From positions 1 to 6,804 of the forward strand of contig JAEOUN010000028.1 of assembly GCA_016839245.1 (NCBI GenBank): a DNA stretch of 6,804 nt, read 5' to 3'. The DNA is from Candidatus Thorarchaeota archaeon. Lineage in GTDB: Archaea > Asgardarchaeota > Thorarchaeia > Thorarchaeales > Thorarchaeaceae. This document shows, in pieces, positions 5,995 through 6,804 of the stretch. Below the pieces are notes generated by a model. That model searched no databases, was not told where the DNA came from, and was given only the letters and a program-made list of their open reading frames with translations. The translations under genes and the position numbers were made by a program. The number at the start of each line of letters is the position of its first letter. Within the stretch, counting starts at the first letter, position 1.

Positions 5995-6053
5995 TTTACG
6001 AAATTATATTAGAATTTGTTAATATCTAGAAAATAATTTGTGTGGGATAAATA
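5995..6053 (+). promoter_or_regulatory. AT-rich promoter region of the flavodoxin gene
   Basis: This 59-bp spacer is much richer in A and T than the flanking genes. AAATTATATT (6001-6010) and TTAATAT (6019-6025) are TATA-like; the second would put transcription start only a few bases before the ATG. No strong Shine-Dalgarno site precedes the start. The flavodoxin probably has its own promoter here, though readthrough from the aminotransferase is possible. Confidence 0.4.
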
Positions 6054-6518
6054 ATGAAACATATTCTAATCATATTTGATTCAAAATTCGGGAACACTGA
6101 ACAACTTGCAAAGGAGATTGGCATTGGTATAAAAGCAACGGGAATTGCTGAGTGTGATATAATCAATATCAGGTCAGTCGAAAGCCACGACCTAGCAAAA
6201 TATGATGGTGTTCTCTTTGGTGCACCTATCCACGTTTTCAGGGCAACAAGTGGTATCAAGAGTGCTGTAAAGAGAGCTGCAAAGAAAGGTCTTGATGGAA
6301 AAATGGTAGCTGCCTTTGATACGTATCAGATACCCGGGCACAGAGGGAAAGCTGCACATCAGATACGAGATTTGCTTTCAAAGAAAACCTCAGGCGCAAA
6401 ATTCTTCTCTCATGACCTTACATCACTGGTCGATGGTTATGAGGGACCTCTCAATGCAGCTGAACCTCCAAAAGCTCAAGAGTTCGGACAACAATTTGTT
6501 CAAGCATTGGGAGAATAA
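6054..6518 (+). CDS. Flavodoxin family protein
   Basis: This 154-residue soluble protein is a single flavodoxin domain that should bind FMN and carry electrons or reduce a small substrate. The N-terminal strand and phosphate loop read IFDSKFGNTEQLAKEIG (7-23), with Ser10-Thr15 as the FMN phosphate loop. YDGVLFGAPIHVFRATSGIK (50-69) holds the G-[SA]-P-x-H loop that usually contacts the flavin ring. GKMVAAFDTY (82-91) is the next strand, and EGPLNAAEPPKAQEFGQQF (130-148) is the C-terminal part shared by a common archaeal and bacterial subfamily of stand-alone flavodoxins with the DSKFGNTE opening. No iron-sulfur cysteines are present; the protein has a single cysteine (Cys34). The length is normal, so the gene is complete. 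The partner is unknown; the aminotransferase next to it gives no clear redox link. It starts at ATG 6054 after an AT-rich spacer and converges on a membrane protein gene at the right edge. Confidence 0.9.
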   Translation: MKHILIIFDSKFGNTEQLAKEIGIGIKATGIAECDIINIRSVESHDLAKYDGVLFGAPIHVFRATSGIKSAVKRAAKKGLDGKMVAAFDTYQIPGHRGKAAHQIRDLLSKKTSGAKFFSHDLTSLVDGYEGPLNAAEPPKAQEFGQQFVQALGE

Positions 6519-6620
6519 GAATCTCGTTCTGACTTTTATCTAGAGCTGACAACCGTGTAGTAGTCTTCACAAGATCTGCAATGACTTTCACGAAAGGCAT
6601 CGATGCAGAGATTGGTTGAA

Positions 6621-6637
6621 TTTCTATCAAATAGAAA
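6621..6637. repeat. Perfect hairpin in convergent spacer
   Basis: TTTCTAT (6621-6627) and ATAGAAA (6631-6637) form a perfect seven-base-pair inverted repeat with a CAA loop. It lies in the 137-bp gap between the flavodoxin stop and the stop of the minus-strand gene at the right edge, 18 bases past the latter. It may mark the 3' ends of one or both transcripts. No T-run of five or more follows on either side, so it is not a classic terminator. Confidence 0.35.
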
Positions 6638-6655
6638 GAGCTCTCATTTCTTGAC

Positions 6656-6804
6656 TTAAATTCCAAACCGTTCTTTTCGTTTCCTCTCTGCAATCGTTGG
6701 TCTTTCAATACATAGACAACAGACAAATGCCACCATCAAAACAAGAATAGTAGGAATAATCTTCATGATAACATCATATTCGGATAGGTATCCGGTTATG
6801 ACAC
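6656..6804 (-). CDS. Partial C-terminal end of a membrane protein
   Basis: On the minus strand a frame enters from the right edge and runs 48 codons to TAA at 6658-6656. It reads ITGYLSEYDVIMKIIPTILV at first, with a hydrophobic stretch over about residues 11-31 of the fragment (including AFVCCLC), then a charged tail ERPTIAERKRKERFGI. One transmembrane helix followed by a basic cytoplasmic end is a sensible C-terminus for an anchored or polytopic membrane protein. Too little is visible to name a family. The gene converges on the flavodoxin with 137 bp between the stops. Confidence 0.5.
   Translation of the reverse strand, partial: VITGYLSEYDVIMKIIPTILVLMVAFVCCLCIERPTIAERKRKERFGI

Noticed and set aside
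6026..6259. Minus-strand open frame of 77 codons opposite the flavodoxin
   Set aside because: It is antisense to the FMN-binding motifs of a clear flavodoxin and has no features of its own.
6451..6726. Minus-strand open frame of 91 codons at the right end
   Set aside because: It overlaps the end of the flavodoxin gene by 68 bases and also the better-supported minus-strand membrane C-terminus in another frame. Its product has no recognisable motif.

Overview
The window looks like ordinary chromosomal DNA from an archaeon. The signs are: moderately AT-rich DNA; mixed start signals, with two genes carrying clear Shine-Dalgarno sites and others having only AT-rich TATA-like boxes close to the start; and an exported, sequon-rich protein with a C-terminal membrane anchor ending in a run of arginines. 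The flavor (CPBP protease, ICMT-like methyltransferase, DUF1059 protein, single-domain flavodoxin) would fit an Asgard lineage such as Thorarchaeota, but no marker gene proves this. No rRNA, tRNA, CRISPR array, insertion sequence or phage gene was seen.

Layout, left to right. Positions 1-1352 hold two minus-strand membrane genes: a 3'-truncated small polytopic membrane protein with no normal start codon, and upstream of it an isoprenylcysteine/phospholipid methyltransferase-like protein. A 91-bp divergent promoter region separates them from a plus-strand exported GH99/WbsX-like glycosidase-type protein (1444-2925). That gene converges on a minus-strand CPBP-family intramembrane protease (3025-3930). 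After an AT-rich divergent spacer comes a plus-strand run: a 56-residue DUF1059 protein (4099-4269), a hairpin followed by a T-tract, a degenerate RNase H-like protein (4423-4824), a fold-type I aminotransferase (4873-5994) and a flavodoxin (6054-6518). The right edge carries the 3' end of a minus-strand membrane protein (6656-6804).

Functionally the window is a patchwork rather than one pathway. The RNase H-like gene and the aminotransferase are close enough to be co-transcribed (48 bp). The other genes appear to have their own promoters.

The points most worth a second look are: the RNase H-like protein that has lost most catalytic acids; the variant D/E pair and C-terminal stalk of the glycosidase-like protein; the DUF1059 protein's Cys/Cys/His/His pattern; the missing start of the leftmost gene; and an ICMT-like methyltransferase and a CPBP (Rce1-superfamily) protease lying within 2.6 kb of each other.
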